32,901 nt of DNA. It comes from a virus. A program made the position numbers and the translations under genes. Under the pieces are notes generated by a model. The model worked only from the letters and a program-made list of their open reading frames with translations. It ran no database searches and had not been told where the DNA came from. The stretch lies in the IMG/VR virus record IMGVR_UViG_3300022074_000196, positions 1 to 32,901 of that record; one strand, given 5' to 3'. Of the stretch, positions 7,019 to 13,413 are shown piece after piece; the first letter of the stretch is position 1; every line of letters starts with the position of its first letter.

Positions 7019-7699
7019 TTAAAATGGAATCTCGTCGTCAAAATCGTCTGACGGTTTTGTTGCTGGGGCAGGGGTTTCATCAAGCCCAAGCTGCTCAGCA
7101 AACGGGTGCGCGACTGCTGGGTTGCCATTGGTTTGCACTAAGTCTTTGAAAGGATGCTCTGCAGGCTCTGCAGCTGCTTTGCGCTCTGCAAGATCGACCA
7201 CCATGACACTATCAATGATTGTGCGCACGCCTGCGTTGGAGCCGTATGACCAGCCATCAATCCACAAGTTAACGTGCACCTTACTTTCTGAAGTCAATTC
7301 AAAGTCAGGTCCATACTTGGTTCCATCTAAACTATATTGAGCAACCTCTTTGCCCGACTCGCCCCAGGTTTTTTTCTTGGCGCGGCGTTTGAATAAGTTA
7401 TCTTCTTTTTTAAACAGCTTGTCGCTCGTCAGATTATCTGCAGAGATTTTACCTGCCGTTTTTGTGTTAGTGTTTGCGACGTGCCGGATTGTTTCTGCCA
7501 AATTTTTTGCCTGGTCCTTGTTTAGTAGTAGCTCAACTTCATAGGCAGCTTTATCGTGCGAGACTGTTACAGGTATACTGCGTCCTTGTGAATCGTCCCA
7601 TGCCCATGCGTGCCGCTGACCAGCTTGCGCATGATCCTTTGGGTAGGCCGAGCGCAATAGGGGCCACATAACTATGACATCAGTTATTTGGTGTTTCAT
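7019..7699 (-). CDS. Single-stranded DNA-binding protein-like
   Basis: The 226-aa protein ends in DDFDDEIPF, nearly identical to the acidic tip of bacterial SSB proteins that recruits host repair and replication factors. The body alternates strands (AYEVELLLNKDQAKNL, KVHVNLWIDGWSYG) in the manner of an OB-fold, with similarity by eye to DUF2815-type phage SSBs. A Pro/Ala-rich linker lies before the tip. It directly follows a RecE-like exonuclease, a usual pairing for phage recombination. I chose ATG 7699, preceded by AAGGAGA, over a 12-codon extension. It overlaps the exonuclease by 20 bases. Confidence 0.8.
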   Translation of the reverse strand: MKHQITDVIVMWPLLRSAYPKDHAQAGQRHAWAWDDSQGRSIPVTVSHDKAAYEVELLLNKDQAKNLAETIRHVANTNTKTAGKISADNLTSDKLFKKEDNLFKRRAKKKTWGESGKEVAQYSLDGTKYGPDFELTSESKVHVNLWIDGWSYGSNAGVRTIIDSVMVVDLAERKAAAEPAEHPFKDLVQTNGNPAVAHPFAEQLGLDETPAPATKPSDDFDDEIPF

Positions 7700-8594
7700 T
7701 TCTGTCTCCTTCTTGTAAATATTCGGGTAACTCAATGACGTTGAACGGCTCCCAATTTGTGCCGTATTCGCCGTCGCGGCGAGCTTCGGCTATATCCATT
7801 AAAAGCGCATCAATGCGTGCTCTGGCGCGCCGTATTGCTGCGTTGTCGAGAACGTGAAAATGCGCAACATATGGCTTGGTTTTTTCGACTGCCATAAAGC
7901 CAAATACTTGCGTCCCAACGCCGGGCAGCTCTTTAACTTTCCAGCCACATGCTTCTGCGACTTTCAGATACCAAGCACACTGCAGGTCATAACCCAGTGC
8001 GAAACATTGTTTTTTGAAAGTTTTGGGGTCAGCGCCCATTGTGGTTTTAATGTCGCCCATGACTTGCAACTTAGCGGAGTAAATGTCTGGCCTAGCTTTC
8101 ATCCAGATCCCGCTCGCAGCGTCTTGTGCAATCAATGATGCTTCGCAGATCCTGTCCATGGCCGTCAGAAGCTTTTTGCAATGCCCATCATTAAAAAGAC
8201 CACCGATCTTTTTTCGCTTGTGCACGAAGCCGTGCACCATTCCTTGGACTTGGTCGTATTCGCTTTGTGTTAGCAGAATCTTGCCTTGTTCTTCTGCCTC
8301 TGCGTCAGCCTTCTTAAATGCCTTTGTAGTGCGCGTATTCTCTTCGCTCAGCAGTACCAGCTCTTTCTCTGGTTCAAGCGCCTCTGCATGCACCGCAGAG
8401 CCTAAACGAGCTGCTATTGCGCTGATTGTTGTCTCTCCGTATTCTGCTTTCATTACAGAATGTTTATCAACGATCTTAATGTAAGAGGCGTTGATTAGCT
8501 CAGTGCCGTCAGGAGCTAATAAACGGTTGTGATAGTCGTCATTGCTGTAGTTATTATTTACGCCTGGCTTGGCTTTAATTTTGCCTTGGTTCAC
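7680..8594 (-). CDS. RecE-like PD-(D/E)XK exonuclease
   Basis: The 304-aa protein carries the order of motifs of the exodeoxyribonuclease VIII C-terminal-like (DUF3799) family. These are GSAVHAEAL with H69, GIWMKARPD with D170, the core VMGDIKTT with D181 and K183, and a Q in GYDLQCAWY (about 202-209). It probably resects double-stranded DNA ends for recombination or concatemer formation together with the SSB-like protein encoded next. The gene overlaps the 64-aa gene upstream by four bases. No separate annealase (RecT, Beta, Erf) is visible, so the SSB-like protein or the host may supply annealing. Confidence 0.9.
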   Translation of the reverse strand: MNQGKIKAKPGVNNNYSNDDYHNRLLAPDGTELINASYIKIVDKHSVMKAEYGETTISAIAARLGSAVHAEALEPEKELVLLSEENTRTTKAFKKADAEAEEQGKILLTQSEYDQVQGMVHGFVHKRKKIGGLFNDGHCKKLLTAMDRICEASLIAQDAASGIWMKARPDIYSAKLQVMGDIKTTMGADPKTFKKQCFALGYDLQCAWYLKVAEACGWKVKELPGVGTQVFGFMAVEKTKPYVAHFHVLDNAAIRRARARIDALLMDIAEARRDGEYGTNWEPFNVIELPEYLQEGDRNETPNN

Positions 8595-8785
8595 AACGCA
8601 TCCTCCAATTCGCTGACTGCGTGTGCCAGCGCACGAAGTTGTCTGGCCATGCCTTTGTGAATTGGACCTGAGAACAGCGCCTGCTTACTGTCAGGCACTT
8701 TAACCGAAAACCATGCGCCTTCCTTTGCATTGTGAGTAAGGTCAAAAATCATATGCTCTACTGGCAGCTCTTTTTTAATAGCCAT
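8591..8785 (-). CDS. Small hypothetical protein (64 aa)
   Basis: The 64-aa protein starts MAIKKELPVEHMIFDLTHN and ends with a helical segment MARQLRALAHAVSELEDAL. It is not a family I recognise. The ATG at 8785 has GGAGAG five bases upstream, so the longer in-frame extension to 8950 is rejected. The latter would lie entirely inside the next gene in another frame. It overlaps both neighbours by a few bases and is probably an accessory of the recombination operon. Confidence 0.68.
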   Translation of the reverse strand: MAIKKELPVEHMIFDLTHNAKEGAWFSVKVPDSKQALFSGPIHKGMARQLRALAHAVSELEDAL

Positions 8786-8966
8786 GATGGCTCTCCAACT
8801 CTGCTTCTGTAATGATGCCTTCGCCATTGCATTTGTTGCACTTTTCAATCGTCTCGTATGGATCACCTTGGCTAAACTCAGTTGGCCAGCAAACGCTCCA
8901 AGTGTGTGTGATGTATCCACTTTCGCAGGAAGGGTGGTCGCACGGCACAAGCTTTGGTAGTGTCAT
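8775..8966 (-). CDS. Small zinc-binding protein (DnaJ-type CxxCxGxG)
   Basis: This 63-aa protein has an N-terminal CDHPSCESG and a C-terminal CNKCNGEG, the latter being the CxxCxGxG motif of DnaJ-like zinc ribbons. Together the four cysteines could hold one zinc ion. Small proteins of this kind are common between phage recombination genes and their role is unknown. The ATG overlaps the stop of the preceding gene (ATGA), and the 3' end overlaps the 64-aa gene by 11 bases. Confidence 0.72.
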   Translation of the reverse strand: MTLPKLVPCDHPSCESGYITHTWSVCWPTEFSQGDPYETIEKCNKCNGEGIITEAELESHHGY

Positions 8967-9154
8967 GCCAGCGCTCCGTTGATCTGCCTGGCTAGATCGT
9001 CTAGAAGCGCCTCACAACTATGAATGCGCTCTCCACAAGCATGCAGCTCGTACCGCTGATCGACTTGGTTGTGCTCTGCGCACCGCAAGTCATCCTTCAT
9101 GTTTTGAAGATTACGTTTTAAAGCCAGAAACGTTTTGGTCATGTCCTTCGTCAT
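8963..9154 (-). CDS. Small coiled-coil hypothetical protein
   Basis: A 63-aa, mostly helical protein with heptad-like hydrophobics (FLALKRNLQNMKDDLRCAEH and HSCEALLDDLARQINGAL) and three cysteines. No family is recognised. ATG 9154 is preceded by GGAGAAAAGAG, favouring it over the in-frame ATG at 9142. It overlaps the nuclease gene by 44 bases and the zinc protein by four, showing tight packing of this operon. Confidence 0.62.
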   Translation of the reverse strand: MTKDMTKTFLALKRNLQNMKDDLRCAEHNQVDQRYELHACGERIHSCEALLDDLARQINGALA

Positions 9155-9617
9155 GCTCTTTTCTCCATTCGCGCCAGGCCAATATTTCTCTTGTCAGCTT
9201 ACAAAATGCTGTAAAGCTTAGATCAGCTTGGTCCTCGTTGTTGTGAGTTTTTGTGCCTGTCTCGGCTTCTACAATTGCAGAAAATGGTACGACCGCCCTT
9301 GGAGCTAAGCGGTCGTACCGATACACGACACAGGGAAAGGAACCGTCGTGTAAACTGCTGGCTATCTGTGCCTGCCACCACGCGCCAGCAGGTATGAAAT
9401 TTCCCGCACGTCTGCGCTTAAGTTCTAATGAGAACGGAAAGTCAGCGTCGTCAGGCACAAGGTCAGAATGACCTGCCGTTCTCGTTTGCTCCAAATTTCT
9501 TTGGAATTTTATGCCGAGCTCCATCTCAAGAAGCCTCGCTATTTCTAGTTCGAAGCTTGATCCCCGGTGCTTTGCGAGACTTCCAGTTTGGCTTGCACTG
9601 CGTTTTTTTTTGCTCAT
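9111..9617 (-). CDS. PD-(D/E)XK nuclease, Holliday-junction resolvase-like
   Basis: The 168-aa protein has the archaeal-resolvase/VRR-type layout. RGSSFELEIARLL carries E23, TAGHSDLVPDD carries D52, and SLELKRRR supplies the E65-x-K67 pair. It should cut branched DNA, resolving recombination or replication junctions before packaging. The start codon lies next to a run of nine As, and the first 92 bases overlap the ribbon-helix-helix gene in a different frame. The ribosome site is weak (GAGG about 11 bases upstream), so translation may depend on the upstream gene or on slippage (see findings). Confidence 0.84.
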   Translation of the reverse strand: MSKKKRSASQTGSLAKHRGSSFELEIARLLEMELGIKFQRNLEQTRTAGHSDLVPDDADFPFSLELKRRRAGNFIPAGAWWQAQIASSLHDGSFPCVVYRYDRLAPRAVVPFSAIVEAETGTKTHNNEDQADLSFTAFCKLTREILAWREWRKEHDEGHDQNVSGFKT

Positions 9618-9747
9618 CGTATTTCTGCCTCAAAATGCGTTCGACTGTTTTGCCGAGCGTGCGGTCTTCTCTTACGGCCTCAGCGTCGAGCCATTGCTTC
9701 AATTCACGATCAATGCGGCAAAACAGATCTGCTGATTCTTTGTTCAT
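9526..9747 (-). CDS. Ribbon-helix-helix (Arc-like) DNA-binding protein
   Basis: This 73-aa protein starts with a beta-strand ADLFCRIDRELKQWLDAEA followed by EDRTLGKTVERIL, the Arc/MetJ ribbon-helix-helix layout (strand, helix, turn, helix) within residues 6-45. Such proteins are dimeric repressors. It is the first gene of the minus-strand replication operon, next to a divergent control region with a palindrome, so autoregulation is plausible. The C-terminal 28 residues are basic and run over the start of the nuclease gene. Confidence 0.75.
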   Translation of the reverse strand: MNKESADLFCRIDRELKQWLDAEAVREDRTLGKTVERILRQKYDEQKKTQCKPNWKSRKAPGIKLRTRNSEAS

Positions 9748-9863
9748 TATTGACCCATAGTTAGTGATGAAAAATTTTATGTATGGCTGGTCTTGAACAA
9801 ATGCATATCACCTGATATGTCTCTTGAGAAGGTAACAGTTTGTGAACACTAGGAGGGTTGGGA
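9748..9863. promoter_or_regulatory. Divergent control region with 16-bp palindrome
   Basis: This short region separates the divergent ribbon-helix-helix gene and the recombinase-like gene. It contains a perfect palindrome CATATCA CC TGATATG (9804-9819). A TTGAAC (9793-9798) could be a plus-strand -35 box. On the minus strand a TAAAAT just left of the palindrome could be a -10 box with TTGTTC 15 bases upstream. Either promoter would be overlapped by the palindrome, as expected for an operator. The plus-strand gene has AGGAGG at 9851-9856. Promoter boxes are weak matches; the palindrome is certain. Confidence 0.6.
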
Positions 9864-10601
9864 ATGAGCTTTGTTGGATTCATAAGTGGCTTGCAAAAGA
9901 AAGAACAAGCCGCGCACAAGGCAGCAATAAAAAAAGCCGTCGTTCAGACGTACAGCACTGAAGGCCAAGACATTGACTGGCTAATCGAAGACGAAGCGCA
10001 TGGTAAATGGGACTTCGTAGAACGACCTTTGCTTATGAAAGCCATTAAACGCGCTTTAGCTGGTGACATGGTTTTCTGCATCTCTACACTGAAAGGCTTT
10101 GGCGAAAGACAATGGCAGGGCATGGAGTTTTTTAGTCAACAATCAGAGGAGCACGGCTTAGATCTTCTCGTCGCTGACGAGCCGACCATGACCGGCTCCA
10201 CAATTACTTTTCTAGCACTGGCAGGTAAAGCACAACGTGAGCGGATGGTTGCCAAATCTCAAGCTGCTTTGACGTCAATAAAACAAATTATTGACAGGGA
10301 AGGGAAGTATATTTCAAAAAAGGGACGCACAATAAAAAAGCTTGGGCGGCACGACAAGGTTGGTGAAGCCAGCCGAAAAGGTGCCGACGTCGGTTTCAAA
10401 CGCGCTAGATCGCGCGAAGAAGAGCTATGGCCTCTGATTAAAGATTGCCGTGATCGAGGCATGAACTATTCAGAGACAGCTCGCCACTTAACTAACATGG
10501 GAATTCCCACATTAAGCGAAATGGGAAAACATAAACGCACAACAAAAGGAATTTGGCACCCGAATAAGGTGCGTGCAATTATACTAAGGAGACAGAAATG
10601 A
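9864..10601 (+). CDS. Serine recombinase homologue, probably inactive
   Basis: The 245-aa protein aligns by eye along its full length with small serine recombinases (resolvase/invertase). There is an FIS at 6-8 where RVS is expected, VERPLL at 52-57, GDMVFCISTLKGFGER at 68-82, an ER helix at 126-127 and a C-terminal HTH-like part GMNYSETARHLTNMGIPT (199-216). S8 and R54 are kept, but the usual DRLGR motif reads KGFGE (77-81) and the first catalytic Arg is F6, so strand cleavage is doubtful. ATG 9864 is seven bases after AGGAGG and preferred over TTG 9858. It probably acts as a DNA-binding regulator; this is inferred. It is the first gene of the plus-strand island. Confidence 0.75.
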   Translation: MSFVGFISGLQKKEQAAHKAAIKKAVVQTYSTEGQDIDWLIEDEAHGKWDFVERPLLMKAIKRALAGDMVFCISTLKGFGERQWQGMEFFSQQSEEHGLDLLVADEPTMTGSTITFLALAGKAQRERMVAKSQAALTSIKQIIDREGKYISKKGRTIKKLGRHDKVGEASRKGADVGFKRARSREEELWPLIKDCRDRGMNYSETARHLTNMGIPTLSEMGKHKRTTKGIWHPNKVRAIILRRQK

Positions 10602-11083
10602 AAGCCGATTTAGGTTCAATCGAAGAATACTCAATACAAAAAATTAGTGACTCTGCTTTTCGAAACGCTGCTGAAAGTTGGATTTATATTCAAATGGACA
10701 TGATCCGTTGGCGAAAAGAATCGGGTAATAAACGATATCAAAAATGGGCTTTTAGCAGCTTACCTAAGTTCGAGTTTATGATATTGATGCTTGGAAGTTA
10801 CTTCCAGTCTCACCCCATGAATGTTAAAGAGATAACAGAGCGACTAAAAGTATCTGAAAAGACAGTTTATAGCTTTATCAGTGTTTGTGAAGCAGAAGGT
10901 TGGATAAACGTGTCGCGGACAAAAAAAGGTAACTATTACAAAGCCTCACAGGCAATTCTTGATGGTTACTTTAAATTTTTAACAAAATATTTTGACGCCT
11001 GTAGAGCTAGAAATCTTAAATTAAATTTCGATATGCTCTCAGCCCTACAAAATTTTCGCACTGAAGAATTGCACAAAAATTAG
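10598..11083 (+). CDS. Winged-helix DNA-binding protein, MarR-like
   Basis: The 161-aa protein has a helix-turn-helix at about 77-95 (VKEITERLKVSEKTVYSFI) followed by a wing (GWINVSRTKKGNYYKAS), typical of MarR-type regulators. Helices before and after may form the dimer interface. Its start overlaps the recombinase-like gene by four bases and is preceded by AAGGAGA in the end of that gene, so the two are co-translated. It is likely a transcription regulator of this island or of the phage switch; the target is not known. Confidence 0.72.
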   Translation: MKADLGSIEEYSIQKISDSAFRNAAESWIYIQMDMIRWRKESGNKRYQKWAFSSLPKFEFMILMLGSYFQSHPMNVKEITERLKVSEKTVYSFISVCEAEGWINVSRTKKGNYYKASQAILDGYFKFLTKYFDACRARNLKLNFDMLSALQNFRTEELHKN

Positions 11084-11147
11084 GCATAAGCAGTGGAAGA
11101 AAGGTAAGAACTTGCTTCCGTTGATTTCTTAAATAAGGCGTTACAAA

Positions 11148-11243
11148 ATGAGCACAGGAGGTACACAAGTTGAAGCCGCGCAGAAAGAAAAAATTATTGA
11201 ATCCGATTTTGGTCAAAATGATGACCGGGCGGATGAGATTTAG
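11148..11243 (+). CDS. Possible short leader ORF (31 aa)
   Basis: An ATG at 11148 opens a 31-codon frame (MSTGGTQVEAAQKEKIIESD and onward) that contains the AGGAGG of the next gene and ends within it. The composition is protein-like and acidic, in contrast with the very basic overlapping frame. Its own ribosome site is weak. It could be a coupling leader, the remains of a longer gene or chance; I keep it as a low-confidence entry. Confidence 0.25.
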   Translation: MSTGGTQVEAAQKEKIIESDFGQNDDRADEI

Positions 11244-11535
11244 AAGACGACTCGACGTTCCAATGTGGGACGCTGAACACTTGGACAAGGTTGTTAACAT
11301 CCTGACAGATGGAGCCGATAAAATCAGACGGATACGCGGTAATAATGAACTTAGAACCGACGACAAGCTAATGTGTGCACAAATGATTATCCAGACCATG
11401 CAGAGTGATCTGCAGCGTATGAAACCAACTGATCCGCGCGAGCGTGGTACTGAAAAGTTAGAATATACATCATTCGGTCTGGTCGATCGTAACGGTCACG
11501 ACGAAGTACAAAGGCGAGGTGACAGAGAAATTTAA
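11170..11535 (+). CDS. Basic hypothetical protein
   Basis: A 121-aa protein with a very basic first 27 residues (KPRRKKK, GRMRFRRR), then a helical body (MWDAEHLDKVVNILTDGADK, DDKLMCAQMIIQTMQSDLQR). The best start is TTG 11170, eight bases after a perfect AGGAGG; in-frame ATGs at 11218 and 11233 are alternatives without good ribosome sites. I recognise no family. The plus-strand regulatory neighbourhood suggests a small nucleic-acid-binding or host-takeover protein, but this is only inferred. Confidence 0.58.
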   Translation: MKPRRKKKLLNPILVKMMTGRMRFRRRLDVPMWDAEHLDKVVNILTDGADKIRRIRGNNELRTDDKLMCAQMIIQTMQSDLQRMKPTDPRERGTEKLEYTSFGLVDRNGHDEVQRRGDREI

Positions 11536-11630
11536 CATCAGGTGTCGGAAGACTAATATAAGTCTGGTGTAGAACGATTTACGTGTGGCCTCGTACAATT
11601 TGAAAATCCTTAGGAGGTAAAGAAAACAAT

Positions 11631-11801
11631 ATGTTACGAGAAATAGGCAAAAGTAAGGCGGATAATAAGTATTATCTTAGTATTCCTGATTGCTTTAAAA
11701 ATTCTGCACAAACAGTCGAAACTGTACAGGGTATGTTAGAATTTACAGGGCTCGCTGTATGGTTTGCGAGCTTTTTTATTCTTTTGAGTATAGTCACATG
11801 A
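11631..11801 (+). CDS. Small membrane peptide (56 aa) overlapping a terminator
   Basis: A 56-codon frame starts MLREIGKSKADNKYYLSIPD and ends with one hydrophobic segment (GLAVWFASFFILLSIV, about 40-55), giving a likely single-pass membrane peptide. AGGAGG is at 11612-11617, 13 bases upstream of the ATG, which is longer than ideal. The stop overlaps the start of the coiled-coil gene (ATGA), which supports real translation. The hydrophobic stretch is encoded by an intrinsic terminator-like hairpin, so the frame could also be accidental. Confidence 0.5.
   Translation: MLREIGKSKADNKYYLSIPDCFKNSAQTVETVQGMLEFTGLAVWFASFFILLSIVT
11750..11777 (+). terminator. Intrinsic terminator-like hairpin
   Basis: A 6-bp GC-rich stem (GCTCGC at 11750-11755 and GCGAGC at 11766-11771) with a 10-base loop is followed by TTTTTT (11772-11777). 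This is a standard rho-independent terminator on the plus strand. It lies inside a small open reading frame and before two further plus-strand genes, so it may partly attenuate downstream expression. Confidence 0.6.
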
Positions 11802-12031
11802 ATCGTCGCAGCGAAAAAGAATTGAGAGTTAAGCTCAAGCATATGGCTGCACAACTAGCAGAAGCACAAAGTGAGGTCACAAGGTGGTCAGCGTTAACGC
11901 AGAATTTAGCAGACCTTCTTGCCGAGGCGATGGAATTATCGGAAATTTATGAGGTGCAACAAGGCGAAAACACATATGAGCTTGAAGATGGTCACCTCGT
12001 CGTCACAAGTCAAATCGAGACAGTGCATTGA
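11798..12031 (+). CDS. Coiled-coil hypothetical protein
   Basis: This 77-aa protein has a long N-terminal helix with heptads (KELRVKLKHMAAQLAEAQ to about residue 48) and an acidic C-terminus (GENTYELEDGHLVVTS). No family is recognised. The start at ATG 11798 overlaps the 56-aa peptide stop by four bases and replaces a longer frame that begins inside the terminator. Its stop overlaps the LexA-like gene (TGATG), so the three are probably translationally coupled. Confidence 0.62.
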   Translation: MNRRSEKELRVKLKHMAAQLAEAQSEVTRWSALTQNLADLLAEAMELSEIYEVQQGENTYELEDGHLVVTSQIETVH

Positions 12032-12282
12032 TGTTACATCCCATGAAAAAAACGGAAAAAGAAACTTATGATTTTATTTGTAAGTTTTGGAGTGTGGAAG
12101 GTAGGGCACCTTCTTTAAACGACATGAAGTGCGGCAAAATACGTGACGAGCAAATAAGCCCAGAGCGGTCCAGCCGCACAACACCTTGGCGCGCAGTAAA
12201 TAAGCTTGTTGAGAAAGGTTATCTTGATAAGATCGTTGTGCGCGAGATGGGCAACATACCCTATTGGCGGCCTAAGACATAA
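12031..12282 (+). CDS. LexA-like winged-helix DNA-binding protein
   Basis: The 83-aa protein resembles the N-terminal DNA-binding domain of LexA: TEKETYDFICKFWSVEGRAPSL, then a recognition region, then WRAVNKLVEKGYLDKIVVRE as the final helix and wing. No autoproteolytic (S24) domain is present, so it would not respond to RecA by self-cleavage. The start shares a base with the upstream stop (TGATG); an in-frame ATG at 12043 is the alternative. It ends the plus-strand island, converging on and overlapping the endolysin by 11 bases. It is probably a regulator. Confidence 0.62.
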   Translation: MLHPMKKTEKETYDFICKFWSVEGRAPSLNDMKCGKIRDEQISPERSSRTTPWRAVNKLVEKGYLDKIVVREMGNIPYWRPKT

Positions 12283-12784
12283 GCTTTTTAGCTTGATCTA
12301 GCGTCTCTTGGTTGCGGCGAGTCCAGCCGCGACCAAACGTTTTAAACGTCTTAAGACTTTCGTAAAACTTCTGGCGAATATCGTAAACGCCTTCAACAAT
12401 CTTCTCTGGCTCTATGTCCATTACCGCCTGCAACGTCTTAGGCCCGATAGCACCGTCCTGAGCAGCCCCAACAATACGCTGGATTGCTTTTGCAGGTCTC
12501 CCAGCTCCACTGTTTACAGCCCAATCAAACGCAGCCCAATCAACGCCTGCCGGTAAATCATCACCACGAACTTTATCCCAATAATTCTTTTTGTAGATAG
12601 GACCAACATCTGCAGGCGTAAGAGCTCGCATTTCGGCTTCTGTGGATTCACGTCCTATCCACGCATCATAAACCTTTTTGGTTACACCCAAGTTGGTCAT
12701 GCCACCAGGATCTTTCGGATGATTTACAAAGCCACCTTCGTGATGTAGCAGCATTTTTAAACAATGCTCAAAGTTATCTTTCAT
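12272..12784 (-). CDS. Endolysin, GH108 muramidase
   Basis: The 170-aa protein has the GH108 signature: HHEGGFVNHPKDPGGMTNLGVT at about 14-35 with catalytic E16, then YWDKVRGDDLP and WAAFDWAVNSG. A C-terminal peptidoglycan-binding part (AQDGAIGPKTLQAV) completes the usual length of about 170-180 residues. It cleaves cell-wall glycan at the end of infection. No signal or SAR anchor segment is visible at the N-terminus, so a holin is required for export. The gene is the last of the late minus-strand cassette. Confidence 0.95.
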   Translation of the reverse strand: MKDNFEHCLKMLLHHEGGFVNHPKDPGGMTNLGVTKKVYDAWIGRESTEAEMRALTPADVGPIYKKNYWDKVRGDDLPAGVDWAAFDWAVNSGAGRPAKAIQRIVGAAQDGAIGPKTLQAVMDIEPEKIVEGVYDIRQKFYESLKTFKTFGRGWTRRNQETLDQAKKLMS

Positions 12785-12868
12785 TTTTTTTCATCTCCAC
12801 ATAAAGACGCCAACAATTAACCATGGTGTTTATGCTTATCATTGATAAAAGCGTTGTGTGCCAATCTA

Positions 12869-13213
12869 TCACTTTTTAAGTCCCTTCATTGTTCGAATGC
12901 CAAACGAGGCTGCAATGGACGCATACATGCCCCACTGAACCCAGAGCGGCGTTGTCTCAAGATTGGCAAATCCTTGTGCCATCGTGGTTTGGAAACTTGG
13001 AACAAAGTTGGCAACCAGAATAAGCACAAACACAATTGTCCAAAGCTCATCCTTCCAGCTATCTTTGCTCGCCTCGATTGCCGACTGTTCCCAGTCAATC
13101 TCACCTGTCAGCTGCTTCTTCTTAATCTCCGCTTCAGTAATTTTGACGGCTGTTTTTGCATCAATATACGACTTCGCAAGACCGCCAAGTGATCCAATAA
13201 TCTGTCCAATCAT
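12869..13213 (-). CDS. Putative holin (two-TM)
   Basis: This 114-aa protein has an N-terminal soluble helix rich in Lys/Glu (residues 14-50), then two membrane segments (LWTIVFVLILVANFVPSF, about 57-74, and WVQWGMYASIAASFGI, about 90-106) and a basic tail. It resembles small phage holins of the GTA-type/3TM class and is encoded immediately before the endolysin. It would permeabilise the inner membrane to release the endolysin. Start and upstream stop overlap (ATGA). Confidence 0.78.
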   Translation of the reverse strand: MIGQIIGSLGGLAKSYIDAKTAVKITEAEIKKKQLTGEIDWEQSAIEASKDSWKDELWTIVFVLILVANFVPSFQTTMAQGFANLETTPLWVQWGMYASIAASFGIRTMKGLKK

Positions 13214-13413
13214 TTTTTCTCACTTCCTAGCCAGACTGCAAAAGCGCCTGTCATCGCGCCGCTGCATACACTGATCATTGCCGATTGTTGCGTTGATAAA
13301 TCTGGCAGCGACATGCCCCATTCAAGAACGCGAATATACATGATGGTCATAACTAACATCATAATGCGCGGCATGAGCTTCCACTCTAAAATTCTTTCGA
13401 AGGCTACTGTCAT
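13210..13413 (-). CDS. Small membrane protein, lysis-associated
   Basis: A 67-aa protein with a membrane helix at about 14-32 (MPRIMMLVMTIMYIRVLEW) and a second at about 44-62 (AMISVCSGAMTGAFAVWLG). I have the impression that the motif KLMPRIMML and the ending GAFAVW recur in marine phage lysis regions, but the function is not established. It may be a second holin, antiholin or pinholin. The gene directly follows the 151-aa gene without a gap and overlaps the holin gene by four bases. Confidence 0.74.
   Translation of the reverse strand: MTVAFERILEWKLMPRIMMLVMTIMYIRVLEWGMSLPDLSTQQSAMISVCSGAMTGAFAVWLGSEKK

Noticed and set aside
8786-8950. N-terminal extension of the 64-aa gene
   Set aside because: Falls in another frame of the zinc-binding gene; the internal ATG has a good ribosome site.
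12278-12294. Possible bidirectional terminator at the convergent gene ends
   Set aside because: The AAGCT/AGCTT stem is only five weak pairs, not enough to claim a terminator.
12836-12848. 13-base palindrome TTATCATTGATAA upstream of the endolysin
   Set aside because: Short, AT-rich and without a clear promoter nearby; could be chance, so not listed as an operator.
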